DNA of 64,000 nucleotides from Epiperipatus broadwayi (lineage: Eukaryota; Onychophora; Udeonychophora; Euonychophora; Peripatidae): positions 13,185,473-13,249,472 of the forward strand of contig JAQFVV010006215.1 in the NCBI GenBank assembly GCA_028023455.1, given 5' to 3'. The notes below the pieces were generated by a model that saw only the letters and a program-made list of their open reading frames with translations, had not been told where the DNA came from and did not search any database. This document shows, piece by piece, positions 14,901-29,900 of this stretch; position 1 is the stretch's first letter, and each line of letters begins with the position of its first letter. Both the position numbers and the translations under genes were made by a program.

Positions 14901-17900
14901 ATGCTGCAAAAATTTCACTTGAAACTGTTTGTTTCTTCAGTATAATTCAGGAATTATACAAATTCTTTTCTGCATCAACAAAACAATGGATTGTTTTATT
15001 TAAATATGTAAAAAGCCTAACATTAAAGCCATTGTCTAATACGAGATGGGAAAGTCACATTGAAGTGATCCAACTATTAAAACTACAGGCCAAAAAATTA
15101 CAAGAAATTAAAAATGATGCTACAAAAGATATGGACACAAGATTTCAAGCAAATGCATTGAAATCAAAATTAAAGTCATTTAAATTTATTTATTCCCTGA
15201 GATATTTTGAGTAAAACTAATGTCATTAGCAAGTTGTTACAGATTTCTGATTGTAATCTAAGTGAAGCTCTTGAAAATTTAAAAAAAATTAAAAAGATGA
15301 TTTGAATGAATTTAAATCGGTTGAATCCATTATAAGTTGTGATGCTCAGATGGCAGAAGACTTAGAGATTGACTCAACATTTTTTGACAATACAAGATGA
15401 AGAATAAAGAAAAACTTTTTGATTATGAATCAGAAGAAGAATTCATTGAAGATCCAAAATTAAATTTTAAAGCATCTTTCTTTTTGGTAATAATAGATTC
15501 TGCATTAATGTCATTGTGTGAAAGGTGTAAAGTTTTGGAAGAACACAATGGTACAATTAAAGTTTTATCAAGATAAAATACATTATCAGATTGGGATGAA
15601 AGTGAAATTTAATCATACTGTAAGAATTTAGAATTAAAATTAACAGATCATTCAAATAAAAGTAGTGATATAAATGGTGCATCGCTACTTGAAGAAATAA
15701 AATCTTTAAATACCTTTTAAATAAGATGACAATCAAGAATATTTTAAATTTTATCTATAATAATCATTTCGTTGACTGTTTCCCTACTATTGCCATTGCT
15801 TTAAGAGTATATTTGACTTTACTGGTAACAGTTGCCACTGCCAAAAGAAGTTTCTCAAAATTAAAGAAGATAAAAAATTATTTAAAATCCTCAATGTCGC
15901 AGGAAAGATTATCAAACTTATCAACAATCTCTATAAAATGAAAAAAAAAAAATCAAGTCAGAAGTCACATGACCTAATTTTATATATAACAACAATTTCT
16001 ATAGAAAGTAAATTATTAGACAAGTTGGATCTGACTGCCTTAATAAAAGTTCTCTACTTTAAAGGCTAGAAAAGTTTTTCTGTAATGAAATATTTCAATT
16101 TAATTAATAAAATATATATGTAATATAATCATTTTGTGTTTCATTATTTATGTATAGGGAAAGAATGTGTATATGTATATTCAATTTGTTTGGGCTTAAA
16201 AAAAATAGGGGCGCCGAAGATCGGCTTTCACAAAGATGTCTCATACATCAACACCGGCACTGTTGTTAATGCAAAATTAGAGATACAAAAAATTATTAAG
16301 AAAAACAGCATTCATAGTAGATATTCTTAACCTTTAGAAACATTCCAATGAATTTAAATTAGAACTAGCAAATGGTTCTAAAGTATCAGATTTTGAAGGT
16401 GATTGAGGTTTGAATGAAATCAGTAGAAGATTACTAGTATATTATTAAGAACTGAACAAAGATAAGACAATTTATAAAGAAGGAATATGAAAATATGTAA
16501 AAATGGTTCATTAAGAAGAATTGAATATCTAAAATTGTGTAAAATGGTACAAAAGAGTTAATAATTATTTAACAAAATATAATTGTGAATAAGCAAGGAA
16601 AACTATAGAAGAGATTAATAGTATCAAAGTGCAAAACAACATCTTGATATTAGTAGGAAACTTATTTATGCAATAAGAAGAAAAATGGAACTATTACTAA
16701 AAAGAGATATCATCATAAAATGAGTGGAAGAATTCTATAAAAAAATTATATTGTAATAAGCAACAAGAAAAACTAGCCCCTATAAATATATCTTCTGAAT
16801 TACCCAGTATTTAAAATGAAGAAATGAGACATGCAATTAAATCCATGAAGAAGGGAAAAGTTCCAGTTAATGATGGAATTATGATTTATATCTTAAAAGA
16901 AACAGGTAAATAAATGGAAAAATTGTTGGCATAGTTATATACCAACGATCTAAATGATAAAGATGTATTAAATGATTGGAAGAATGCCACACTTTGATCT
17001 TCCAAAAAGGTGATAAAGAAGATATTAAAAATTGCATACCTATCAATCTTTTATCGGTTTTATAAAAATTTTTTTTTAAAATAATTACAACTCATCTTGG
17101 TGAATTTGGAATTTTAATCTATCAAAAGAAAAAGCTGACTTTAGTGCAGTGAATCACATCTAAATATGATACAGATTATATAGCAATGAATATGAGTTGT
17201 CATTATGCTTTGGATTTGTGGTCTGTGAAAAAGCATGATTAAAGCATTGGATCATCAAGATGTAGATCCAGGATATTGTGATATTCAGAAGAATATTTAG
17301 CAAAGTGCAATAGCAATGAATAGATTGCATAGTAATAATAATAAGATTAACATTGAGAAAATATACGAGAAGGTGACTCCATATCTTCAAAAACTTTTAG
17401 AGCAGTTTTGGAATAAATATTATACGGATTAAAATGGGAAGTTAAGGAAGTCAGAGTAAACAGAAATTATTTAAATCATCTACATTTTGCTGATGATGTA
17501 ATTATTTTTTCAAATAATGCTTCAAAGCTTCAGGAAATGTTGTAAGAATTGTCAGATGAAAGTAAGAAAATAGGATTATTCTTTAATGCCTACAAAAAGT
17601 CTAAAATAATATTCAATGGATTTTCTCAAAAGAATAAAATAAAATTGATAATAATAATTATATATCTTGGTAAGATTATTAATACAGATGAAGACATAAT
17701 GGATGAAATTTATCAGAATTAAACTTGAATGAAATGTATTTAGAAAAAATTAACTTAATATTCTAACCTCCCCCCGCGCATTCTCACCCCAAAATTATTG
17801 TTTATTACGAATATTACGGGTTCTAGCTCAGTTAACAAATAAATAAATGAAATATTCAGCATTAATTAAAATGATTACTAGCTCTAATTTTAAAATACAA

Positions 17901-20900
17901 ATACGGTTCAATTTTAAAATGAATTAAACAAATATTTACTATTTTCATGAGACATGGAGTGACAATACAGGGAACGAGATAGACTACATTGAGCCATTAT
18001 CCACACGATACTACCTCAATGGCATAAGAACACTATCCCCCCTTTTTACTATACCAAATAACTAACTCATAGTATTCTTACGACTTTCTGAGCTCTATTC
18101 ACTACGATTAAAATAATAATCATATCTTAATCTTCTTTATAACAAGAATCTAGCTCAATTAAATAAAATGAAGTAAAATAAAATAAAATCTCAGGTTCAT
18201 AAATTGTATTCTAACTGATTTAAAATTACGGTAGTAAAATATGAAAAGGGAATTTTATGTCATAATCTACTACACAGCAACTAACAATAATAAAAATAAT
18301 AATAACAATAATAATATAATATAATCTTATTTCTTCCTAAATGAAATAAATAAATACGTACGTGGTAGTATTTTAATAATCTGACAACAGAATACGTGTG
18401 GCAACATTAGCATATAATTTAATGTAATATTGTGGCAACCGACTTATGACCAATAAATAATATAAAATTATGATCTTTTAATTTTAACATACCAATAAAT
18501 TCTCAAAATTCTTATAACACTTTTATGTTTACCTTTTGTGCAAAATTTATATGTCTGTTTCAATTATAAATGTATCGTGATTTCATGCATCCATGTGGAG
18601 AAATAACAACTCGGACACAAAACTTTAAAACAAATTTAAAACAAAGTTTATTAACAACATAAATAAATTAACAATATTTTTACACTATATACATTGGATA
18701 TCCCTTACTCTCATATCTCAACTTAGTTTATTAGTTTATAAAATGAAATCAAAATATTATTTACTTTTCCTAGTTAAATCTTATTTTTTTTTAACACTTA
18801 AGAAAATACAGTATTATTACTTGATTTATTATTATGGTTAGCTTATTACAAAATGCATTTCTTATATGATTATCACAAACACTTTTCATCCCTAATATTA
18901 TTAAAATTATATTTTTTACAAAATTTACATTCGTAGTAAAATTCTACAAAATAACAAATTTTAGTTTTATATTGGTTGTATGGAATCTTACAAAGTCAAA
19001 ACATTGTTCTACATTCGGTATTAGGTTTTTATTGTTCATTATCCGATGTTTATTAATCCTAATATTCTCATTCAAGCCTTACTTCGGATGATATAATTAC
19101 AACTATTAATATACCATGCACAAGTATATGTTTATTATACCTTATTGAACTATTTTCTTAATAAATATGCAATACTTATTTTCTAAATATTATTTAAAAA
19201 AAAAATTCATTCAAATTTTATTATCACTTTTAAAATACTTGGTTTAGATTTCTTTTCAAAATCTTATATTCATTTCTGAATTAATTTTACAATGTATTAT
19301 ATGATTCTTTCTCTCTTTATGATATTTTGGACTTTCAATTTTAAAGTTACACAATTCTATACATTCAAGCAAATAAACTATTCTTACATAAACGATAACA
19401 TATCTTCAGTTCTATTTTATTCATTATTTCTTTGAAAATATCTTTCTGACCGATGCAGATTCACGAAATAAGGATAGCGAAGATAGATGCATAGGATCAA
19501 AATACAACTAGAATATTACTCGTCATATACCTTGACAATCATGGCACAGTGAATTAAAAGACACTATAGAGGAGTGACCTTTACCTGTCTACCAACCTCT
19601 ATTATAGGAACGATGTTAAAGCTATTTCTTCAGCTTTATTCTAACATCAAAAGTTTAAAGATATGCAAAAACACTGTCCAAACTATATGTGTTCAGTCAT
19701 AGGGCTTAGTTAACTATACTGAAATCACACAAAACTAAATATGATCCAAATCCTTTATTTTTCCTATTTCTTAAAAAAAAACATCATCTTGGTTTCCTCT
19801 CCACTAGTACTTCCAAGTCACTATCCGATCTTATTTCTCAAGATTTTTTCTATACTGTACATCGACAAATACATATCTGCATTACTAACAATAATAAAAT
19901 TCATTTATTTTAAAACTATTCCACTGTTCTATAAGAAAATCTTTTTACTACTTTCCTCCGTATATTTAATCATATACAAACTATTTAAATATCTGAATAC
20001 TTTATCACATGAAAGTTCAAAAGAATCACACAATTGTTCTGTTAAATTATATTATTAATATACTTTAAATAAATTATTGCATGCATATTCCGAATTACTC
20101 CTATCTCATTATATGTTAAAAATGTTGTATAAAATGTGTACATATAATTTAAACTTTCACACTTCATTCTTAGGTCAATAGATGATCTAAAAAAAATACA
20201 TTATGCATTATAAATAACTATTAAAATTACCAAACGACCTTTATCTCCTCGATCGCGTTCCGTAGGCTTCACCATCCATTTGATCCTTGTAGATATAAGA
20301 TTCACATCCATACACTTTATTTTAAACACTATTTCTATAATTTTATCAAGCTATTATATTTAAATTTTAATATTACTAAATTTATGTTTTATGTTTTCCC
20401 TAATCTCACATAACATTTTATATTTTAAAATAAATTAGTAAAAAATATTCCAAACTATATTTACTGTACTTCTTCATCAAATTTCCTTGAAAACCGTTCA
20501 TATTAAAGCTAAAAAAAAATGTTTATTATTTCTTCTTCAGTCACTTAATGTTCTCCTCCCTGCTTGTTCAATTTTAAGGCAAAACAATTATTGCTCTGTT
20601 TAATAAATATTCATAGATGACAATCCTTGGTTTTTTATAATATTTAATACAATTATTAATTATGATATCAATTAATCCCGTAAAGAAAACGTCTACATAT
20701 TCTCTTCTAATATTTTCTGCTAATATTTTCCCCGCGCGACTTTTATGATGCATCTTCTAGGTACTTTGATTTAAATATTCAGTAAATTTTTCTGTCTCCA
20801 TGGATCCATTTTCATTAAGTAATTTAAATTTCCATTTTCCTAATCTCTATCTTTATTAAGCGCTTTTATAATGAACACTTTATAATATTTTAATTCTTCT

Positions 20901-23900
20901 TAGATAAAGTTTTTCTGTTCTTTTTTTTTTTAATAAAAACACAATAGCTCTTTCATATTATTATTCTATAACTTTTTTCCTTCTTTTAAAATTCTGGTAC
21001 TATATACTTTGTAATGTTTCCTTTAAAAAGATAAACATTCTTTCTTCATTATAACTTTTACATAATTTTTTCTTTATGATATACGCATCTTAATTTTTCC
21101 ATAGAGAAGAATAAAAAAAAACTTCAGAGTAGCCTTATAAATTTGTGCGTCATAAATTTTTCTGACGGCAAGTAACTTCTCTTTTAAGTTTTCCGTATAA
21201 CGTCCAAATTATATTCCTCTGAGTTACAATAATAAGTTTCTGGTTGAGCATAAATAAAGCTGTATCAAGGCACTTTACAAATATTTTTCCTTTATCATAA
21301 CTTCTATATACTGTTTTCTGTAGTACTTCCATTTTTACTGCAAGGTTTTGGCTAAACTTGAATAAAATATCCTGGTAAGAAAACTTTTAAAATTAGCCCT
21401 CCATTTAAAGGCAGTTCAAAATATTATATTTAAAAAAAAACTTTTAAAATAAATACAAAATTTTAAAATTATATCACTTTTCTAGCTTACGATCTTATAC
21501 AGCTAAAAAAATATGTTACTCCTTCCTTTACTTACACATTACCTTCTCCCGCTCCATCTAATTCTTATATTTCGTCTGCTAAATTACCTCCGTTGATTGG
21601 TTAATTACTTTTTTAGCGCGAACAAATTTACACTTTTTTTAGTTTTATAACAGACTAGACTTTTTTAAAATAAAGAATTTATGACGTCATGTTTTAAAAT
21701 ATTACTTAGAATAGTATTTTTAAACTCAATTATAGTTTTATCAAAATCATTTAAACTTTTAAAACAATTATTAAAATAACATTTAATATTTCAACTTTTA
21801 CTTTAACGATAGATAGCAATTACATTTAGTTTTATAATTCACAAACTTTATTATTATATTCTAACAAGCGTGTGTGTGAAGGTATATAATATACAGTCAC
21901 ATGATTACTAACTTTATCAGATGATTTTTTAATTTACGTCTCGGTCTAAATTACCAAAACTGATATATTTTATAAAAATTTGGAAAATAATTTAAAAATG
22001 TAGAACTAAATATAATTCTCACCATCATAAAGTTTATCTCAAAATATACTCTATTAATTTTGACTATTAAATATAATTATAACACTACATATAGCATTTA
22101 TTTAATTTATTAGTTTTAAAATATCATACTCGAATTATTAATATATTTTTAACTATTTATAGCTGTGTTATTTTATATGGCCAGCTTTTACAACCATAAG
22201 CAAGAATATAATTAAGCTTTATTTAATTGTTTTTTTAAATAATTCATTACACTTTTATATACCAGGTATTCAATTCAGCCTTAAATTGTACTATAAAATC
22301 TAATTATCCTACTATTATTTATATCATACAAACATATCTTAAAATTTAAAATTTTTTAGTAATTGACCATTCTACCTTATTATGACCTATAGATAAGGGC
22401 ACAATATTAAAAGGAAATATGTATACATATTTGAAAAGGAAGATTTTAATAAATGTATTTACCAGTTCTTACTTATGGATCTAAGATTTGGACACTTGTC
22501 ACAAAAGCAATATATAGACTTCAAATCACTCAAAGTAGTACAGAGAGGTATATGTTAGGAGTAACAAAAAGAGATCGAAAATGAAGTACATGAGTGAGAA
22601 AGCAAACAGTTATTAGTGACACCATTGATAGAATTAAGAGACTAAAATAGAGCTGGGCTGGATATATTGCTAGAAGAAGTGACAAATATATGGACAAGTG
22701 AAATCTTGAACTCCAATTCCAAGATATTATAAAAGACCTAGAAAGAGAACAAGGAAGTGTGCTGGGATGATGAGAAGAAGAAAGGCTTGAAATTGGAGAA
22801 ACTGGATTAAACCTAAAAAGACTTTCATCATACCATGGGTCACTAATGTTTGAAAATGATGATAATGATGAGAACATTTATGTGCTTAATTTTATATATA
22901 TATATATATGTATGTATATTAACAATATGTGTTAACCTTCCACCCATATTTTTCATTCACAAACTGAATACAATTATTCAGAATACATGTGTAATGACAT
23001 ACACATTAATTTATAGTATATACAATGTAAAAGGAGCACTGTTTACCCAGAATGAACTTATAATCACATACACTAAATTATATTCAATATAATATGATCA
23101 CCGATGGGTTAATTGTTCATTAAATCAGCATTTATCTTATTTAACCTTTATTAAATTTACTATTGGACTTACATCAGCTATATCATAATAATGTACACAT
23201 TGGAAATAAATAAAATATGCTTTTTACTATAGGAAGGAGGAAAAAAATCTCCTAATTATCAAATGAAATAAAATTAGTACCATATATATTATTAATAAAA
23301 GTTTATAGTCATATATGAATCACATTAATAACAAAATAAATAACTAAAAAAAATCGTAAAATTAACCCATAAATTTATCATCTAACTATTATATCCTCTA
23401 TATGTGCTAATGTGAAAACTTTATCCATGGAGAACAATATATTTTTTTTAAATCTTATTTTTTTAATTGCTGAAAAACAATGAGCATTAATTCAAAATAT
23501 ACATGATCCATCTTCTGTTTAACATTTTATGTTTGATTGGAATCTGTTGTAGTTCAAGCTCTTTTAAAGCAATACAAATAGTGATAAATAGATTTGAAGA
23601 TGTATTTGTTCTTTTATAATTTTTATGGTTCTTTCTTTAATCCAAATAATAATCAAAAGTAGTTTTTTTAAAATTAAAAGAAAATTGATTTTATCTCATC
23701 ATTTAATTTTTTCTAAAGTTTTAATATTAAAAATAAAATTACACATACTTTTTTTCTATATAAATAATTTAGTTTAAAGCTACTACTTAAATCTATTTAG
23801 CTATTGTTTTATTTTAGTTAACAATGAAAACTCATTTATGCATATATTATTGAATTTCATCTGTCATTATCTGGATAACATAGTAGCTCAGAATTAATTA

Positions 23901-26900
23901 TTCTTATAAAAAATAGATAAAAGATACATAAATCATATAACATTAAATACTAGCAAAATAATGTATTTATACTAAAATTCTTTCACAACTATAATTTCAT
24001 CTATTAAACAAATAGACTTTCTCAAGTGACAATCAGTTAGACATAAAACACACACACAGATGTAAATCTGAATAAACATTTCAAATAAGTGGAATCTTTT
24101 TCATAGTTAGAATCTCTTTGTTTTGTGATAGTTTATGAGTTAAAATATTTTATAATGTATTTTTAAATATCATTTAAAAATATATATTATATAGTAAAGT
24201 TATTGAAAATAATTAAATATCTTTTTTTATAACTCTAATTAATTTTTGCATTAAAAATGCTTCAGATCATCAAAGATGTACTTTGATTTTCAATCCATTT
24301 CTTTTTCTTATAAAGATCAGATGGCAAAACTGTTTTAGATTTGCAATTTATGGCACAATGGATGTAGAGAAGTAGAAATTTTATTTCATAAATTTGATTG
24401 CATTATTTTTTAATGCTTATTTGATTTTAAATGATTACAGATGATGTGTGGGATGAGATAACTGATGATGATAGAATATATCTATATGAATTAATCTATA
24501 TAATGGTATTAAAATTATAATTAGCCTATTTCTTTTACTTTCTTTAATAATATTTACAACATTTTCAAATTTCTTTATAAACATGAAATCTTATTTTAAA
24601 AAAAAAAAACTACATTTTTTTTTCATTCTGGAATAGTTATTTTTTACATAGACAAATGGAATATTGTTGTGTTTTTTTTTGTCAGATAAATTTTTTATAC
24701 TTCAATTTTATATTTGCTTCCTTTTGTTTTAATATTTCAAACTTTTTTGTGTTTGTTAAGATCATTTTAACAGTCTTTAATATTATCTTCAAATTGACTT
24801 TGTATCAATACAAAATTTGGTATATTAATCTAAAATTTGTTGTTTATTCATCTCCATAGTTCTTAATTCTTATTTTTAGGTCAGATATGTAATCAATTCA
24901 CCATTGTTTTATATCAACATATTTCAAAATAAAATTGGATTTATTTATATAATTTAATTTAATTATTTTCATTCTTATTTTTCATATTTTACTATTATAT
25001 AGTCACTTCTTAAATCTCAACAATATTCACTTTTAAAATTAATTACACTTCTAAAATTTTTACAATTCACATGCTTCATATTATATGGTTTCTGTGTTGG
25101 TTTTTAATTTTCAGTAATAATATTATAAATGATAGCTAGTATTGGTGTAATTATTTTAACATAAGCATCTTTCTCATTTGAAAATATTGAGTCATAAAAT
25201 CCAAGTAAAATAGTCATTCAAATCTCATAGCATTTAGAAAGTACATAGTCCATACAATTTTAATAGTGTTATGTTTTGCATGCAATTGTTTCACAAATAT
25301 AAGCACCTCTGAAGTAAGAATCATTGCTTTTCAAAAGTTACTGAGAGGTATATAAAATATTAACTATATCACATAACTTTTTTTATTTAAGTAATCACAT
25401 TTTAATGAACTGTTTATTTTGCACTTAAAAAATAAAAATTAATTATTATGAATAATAAAATTTTATTAGCAAGTAATATGAGATGCTTTAATTTTATTAG
25501 AGTAAATCTACAACCACAGTAATTGATTAATTATTGATTGATTTATACTAAAGAATTTTGCATCTCAATTTTAATTATTTTTAAAATGTTATGATTATTA
25601 ATGATGACTCTTTTTTTGTAGAAATTACTTACTAGTCCATTGGCAATAAAAAATACTTTCCAGGTAAGTTAAGCCTAGCATTAAAATAATGATGTCTTTT
25701 AACGTAAAATAATTTAATAATATATGATTAGATTCCCTTATAAAGAACTATATAACTTCTCTATTTGAAAAACATTAGATAGTAATAACTTCTATTTTCT
25801 TGCTATTAATCTATTCTCAGGGTCTTCTTTGCTGCAACAGTATTTTGTTCAATACTATAAACAAAGTTAGTGATATATTATAAAATTTATATATAAATTT
25901 ACAAAATTTTCCTGTAAATAAATCTCTCTTTGTCTTGGTCTTCAATTAAATAGTCCAGAAAGATAATGGGCAGATGAATAATAGAATATATAAGTGAAAT
26001 ATTTGATATTATATACTCAAATTGAGTCAGAAAGAAAGCATAGGCATTATCATCTTGGTATTCTCATCTGTGTAAAAATATTCAAATTGGTTAGGTATTA
26101 ATTTTTTAAGCAACGTTAATTACTTTTTCTAAATGATGTCTAATAGCTATACAATATAGAAGCTTGGTTGTGCAAATCATTTTAATGTTTCAGTAATCTT
26201 TGCTTATGCTTCAATCATTATTTCTCATGTGATTCATTGAATGAATAATTATGGACTTCTGTATGAACATTTTTGATTTTTTTTTTTTAAACTTTGGAAA
26301 TTTAATAGACTCTATGTAGTGTCTTTCATTAATATATGTATAGTGTACATCTATTACTAATGTTTTTATTTAAATTCTGATCTTATGATAGTACACAAAG
26401 CAATGTAAGAAACTATTTTTGATTTTTTTTAAATAAAAATTTATATCTTTTTTATATAGTTATAATGTTTTTATACAATAAGTTACTTTACTTGGACATA
26501 ATGAAAAAATTATCAAATTTTTAGTATTAAATAAAGCTCAATTTTTAAAATTAGATAAGAAAGTTTTTACTGTTTTATTGAAAAATTTTAAAATAAGATA
26601 AGATATAAATCAGCAAAAAAAACAACAACAAAACATTTATGTATTTAAATAAAAGCTATGATTGAAACATCAAAATTTATTCATATATTTACATGTGTAT
26701 GCATATTTTATGAGTAAGGATTGGTATCTTAGTGCTAAAAATAATTTTAAAAGGAAAGTGATATGCATTTAAGCTTATACTCTCATACAATGACTATTAT
26801 AAATTTTAAATGTAATGAACATTGAGTATGGAAACTATAATTTAGACTGCTGCTGAGTGCAAGAATTAGGATTTAGATGAGAATGAAAATAATTTTTGTT

Positions 26901-29900
26901 AAGCATATCTACATTTTTTTAAATTTTTATTTATGATTTATATTGCTAAATTAATGTATAGCTAATTACTTTGATTATTAACATTTTCTAATTGTTGATT
27001 TTTATTTTAGCTTACTAACAAGCAATTTGCTTGGGTTATGTTAAAAGCTAGAGCACAATTCGAAGAATGGATGAATATTAGAGAATTTTTAGTTATTAAA
27101 GTAAGTTTATTATTTATTTGTTAAAAATATACAGTAATAAATATGAAATCCTAATATACAAAAAAATACATGCACATAACACAATACATTAGAATATTTT
27201 ATTATATTTAAAATCAAGCTGTTATTATTATTTTTTATTAATAAATTAATTTATAACTATAAAAAGTCTGTCAGTGATCATAGTTCCATTTATAGATAAT
27301 AAATATAAATAAATAGATTCTTATAAAATATAATTTTAATTAATGTTGTTGTTGTGTGTGTAAAATGATTATTAAAATGGCAATATTGGAAATTTTCAAT
27401 TTACTTAGATTTTTTTTATATCAATAGTAGATGTAGCATTATTTTTTTTTAAAATTCTTTTAATTTCAAGATTTGTATTTGTGTTTCTAGACTAGTTTAG
27501 ACAAATGAAAATATTATTAAATAAGGCATCATTATTTTATTTTGTTGTAAATATGTTTCAGAAACAAACAATATTTAGTGTGAAGTCCACACTGTGTCTT
27601 CCAGCACAAAGGGTTATTACTTTTCTTCATAAAGCTGGAGCTCCTATGGAGGTATTTGATACATTTTTGTTCAAACAATATTATATTATATAGAAAAACG
27701 TAATGCACATATCATTTTAAAGGTTTAGTATTAATGCATATATTAAATCTTAGTTAATTTAACTTTTTATTTTTTTCTAAAACTTTAGTACATATGATAT
27801 TTTATGGAGAAAACTCAAATATTATGGATCCTTAAAGTTATACAATAACTATCTACATAAAATTATAGAATTTTTTTTTTTTTAAAGTTTTTATAAAATC
27901 CTGAATTTTTGTGTTAGTGATGTCATTTTAAACCATTAAATAAATTAAGTACATTATTCTTGCTCTTAAAAAAAAGTATCATAAGTAATCTCCATTATGA
28001 ATATTCACACAGTTTTATAAACTTTTTATCAGTTTCTTATTTTTAAAGACAAGGCTTCAATATCTTTCTTAGCCCAGTATTGCTTGGAAAGACTTGCCAT
28101 TTATTTGTCTGCTTTAATATAACAACAAGTGACACATTTCAATGTTCTCTGATTTCAATCAGCATCTGAAATAATTATGAATAGTTATATATATTATTAA
28201 GGCATTATCATTATTGTTTTTTCTAAATATAATACATTCTATTTATGCCCAGTAATTCATTCCCTCCTTATGCTCTGACAGGTAAATCAGAAAATTATTA
28301 GTCAATTTTGATGAATTTTGATAACAACATACATTTCAGTCAGGGAATAACAACTACTTTAATAAAGAGATATAGAAATTTTGAATGTACTAAAACAACA
28401 GTTGCTGATGGTAGTGGTAACTGTTTAGATAAATCTTTATTAAATTATTCAGAAATGATTACATAGGGATTTCAGATTGTAAATGTAACTTTACTAAAAG
28501 CACTCGGGTTAAAAATAGGTCTACTCAAAATGATCATCTCATAATTTAATGTCCTTTCCTAATCCTTTATTTCCAAAAATGACCAGAAGTGTTGAAAGTA
28601 TTTTGATTTAAAAAAAAAAACAAAGATTTAATAGTAGATGATTATCCTGTTAATCCAATGAGACATAAATCTATGAAACAATTATCTAAAATGATTCCAG
28701 TGATGTTATCTTTGACAATCCGTTTTTTAATTCCAATTCATATTCCAAAAAAAGGCATCATTTTATAGTGGTTTTTGTTAAATTTAACATTTATTGAAAG
28801 AAATACTTTCAATAAATCAGGATTTTCCAGACTTCAATATTTTCAAAACCAAGAATTTTTTACTTATGCATTATATAATAGAATTGAGATATTTGAATAC
28901 TCTAGATTTCATGGCTTTTCCAGAATATGCTGGTAATTGTTTATTTTATGTCCCAGATTTTCTATGTAGTTACAGCAAAATTTTTATACTGCAGTAATAT
29001 TCTGCATCTAAGTGTTATGCAGAAGTCTTAAAAATGTTGTCATAATGTTAGATTGTAAGAGGTTATTTATATAATATTTTGTAAATCCATGAAAGACTTT
29101 TTCTTCATTGTAACAATAAATTTTCCTACATATTTTATAATCCTTTTTTTAGGAGTATGATTCCAAATAAATTTACTAATGTACTTAGTTCTGAACTGAA
29201 TAGAATAATAGCCTTCATATTTCCACAGGGCATACAAAAATTTCTTAGTTTAGAAAATAAATCCTTTCAAATTTTTTTTATTATTATTATTTCTATTGAT
29301 CATCTTCTATATCTTTTTTTATTTTATTTTAATAATTCTTGACTTTGATATTTCTATTTTCCATATTCTTATTCACATGGAATAATATTATATAATCTTT
29401 TTTAAAACCTCAAAACATCAAGTAGATCACCATTTCCTATGCTTAGACAAACTGTTAATAATAGTAGAAAACTCTCCATACAGTAGTGCTAACACAATGC
29501 ATAAAATCCCTATCTAGTGCCTACTAGTCCAATATCCCCAGATTAGTTTTTAGCATGTGGTTCTTATCAATGAGGAACTTTAGATATGAGAGCACCACCT
29601 AGACTTAGATTTAATGCAACCATCCAGTAGCCACCTTTTATCTATTTAGTTAACTATAAAGCTAGGAGCTCAAGATAAAAACATAGTAATGTTTTCTATC
29701 CAAGAACATTCACTTGTATAGTTATATAGATCTGAACTAGTTCAGCATCTATACATTTTGGTGTATTTGTTTTTTTTTCAAAAACCACAGTCACCATCAT
29801 TCTGGGCAGGATACATGATCACCATTTCATATGCTTACACAAGCTATTAATAGTAGTAGCAAACTCAATGAATGCAGAAAGGTTTATGTATAAAATCTCT

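Larger units (their letters stand above)
17764..22385. mobile_element. Unidentified 4.6-kb insertion splitting the RTE copy
   Basis: The LINE reading stops near 17763 (...KINLIF-like) and its C-terminal part resumes near 22386-22404 (...TILKGNMYTYLKRK). What lies between is unrelated to the LINE. It starts with a C-rich run (CTCCCCCCGCGC) and shows GC-richer islands at 17940-18060, 18370-18440, 19440-19640, 20230-20300 and 21540-21620 in AT-rich DNA. No TIRs, LTRs or Helitron-type ends are clear. Protein-like stretches are mainly on the minus strand. The boundary sequences share only AATATT, so the mechanism is open; it could also be two adjacent LINE fragments with unrelated spacer. Confidence 0.45.

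Noticed and set aside
17764-17790. Helitron 5' end (TC start after A/T)
   Set aside because: A TCTAACC start could fit, but no CTRR end with a preceding hairpin was found near 22385.
19741-20058. 105-aa hydrophobic ORF, membrane-protein-like
   Set aside because: The opposite strand reads as more natural hydrophilic protein, so this is a shadow of T-rich sequence.
22530-22877. 115-aa minus-strand ORF rich in Ser and Leu
   Set aside because: Antisense of the RTE 3' end; the plus strand carries the recognisable motifs.
24439-24513. Segment after ATTACAG reading DVWDEITDDDRIYLYELIYI
   Set aside because: Looks exon-like and has a GTATTA after it, but VIPAS39 exons b and c already join without a gap and the phase does not fit. 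Probably chance or a retroelement scrap.
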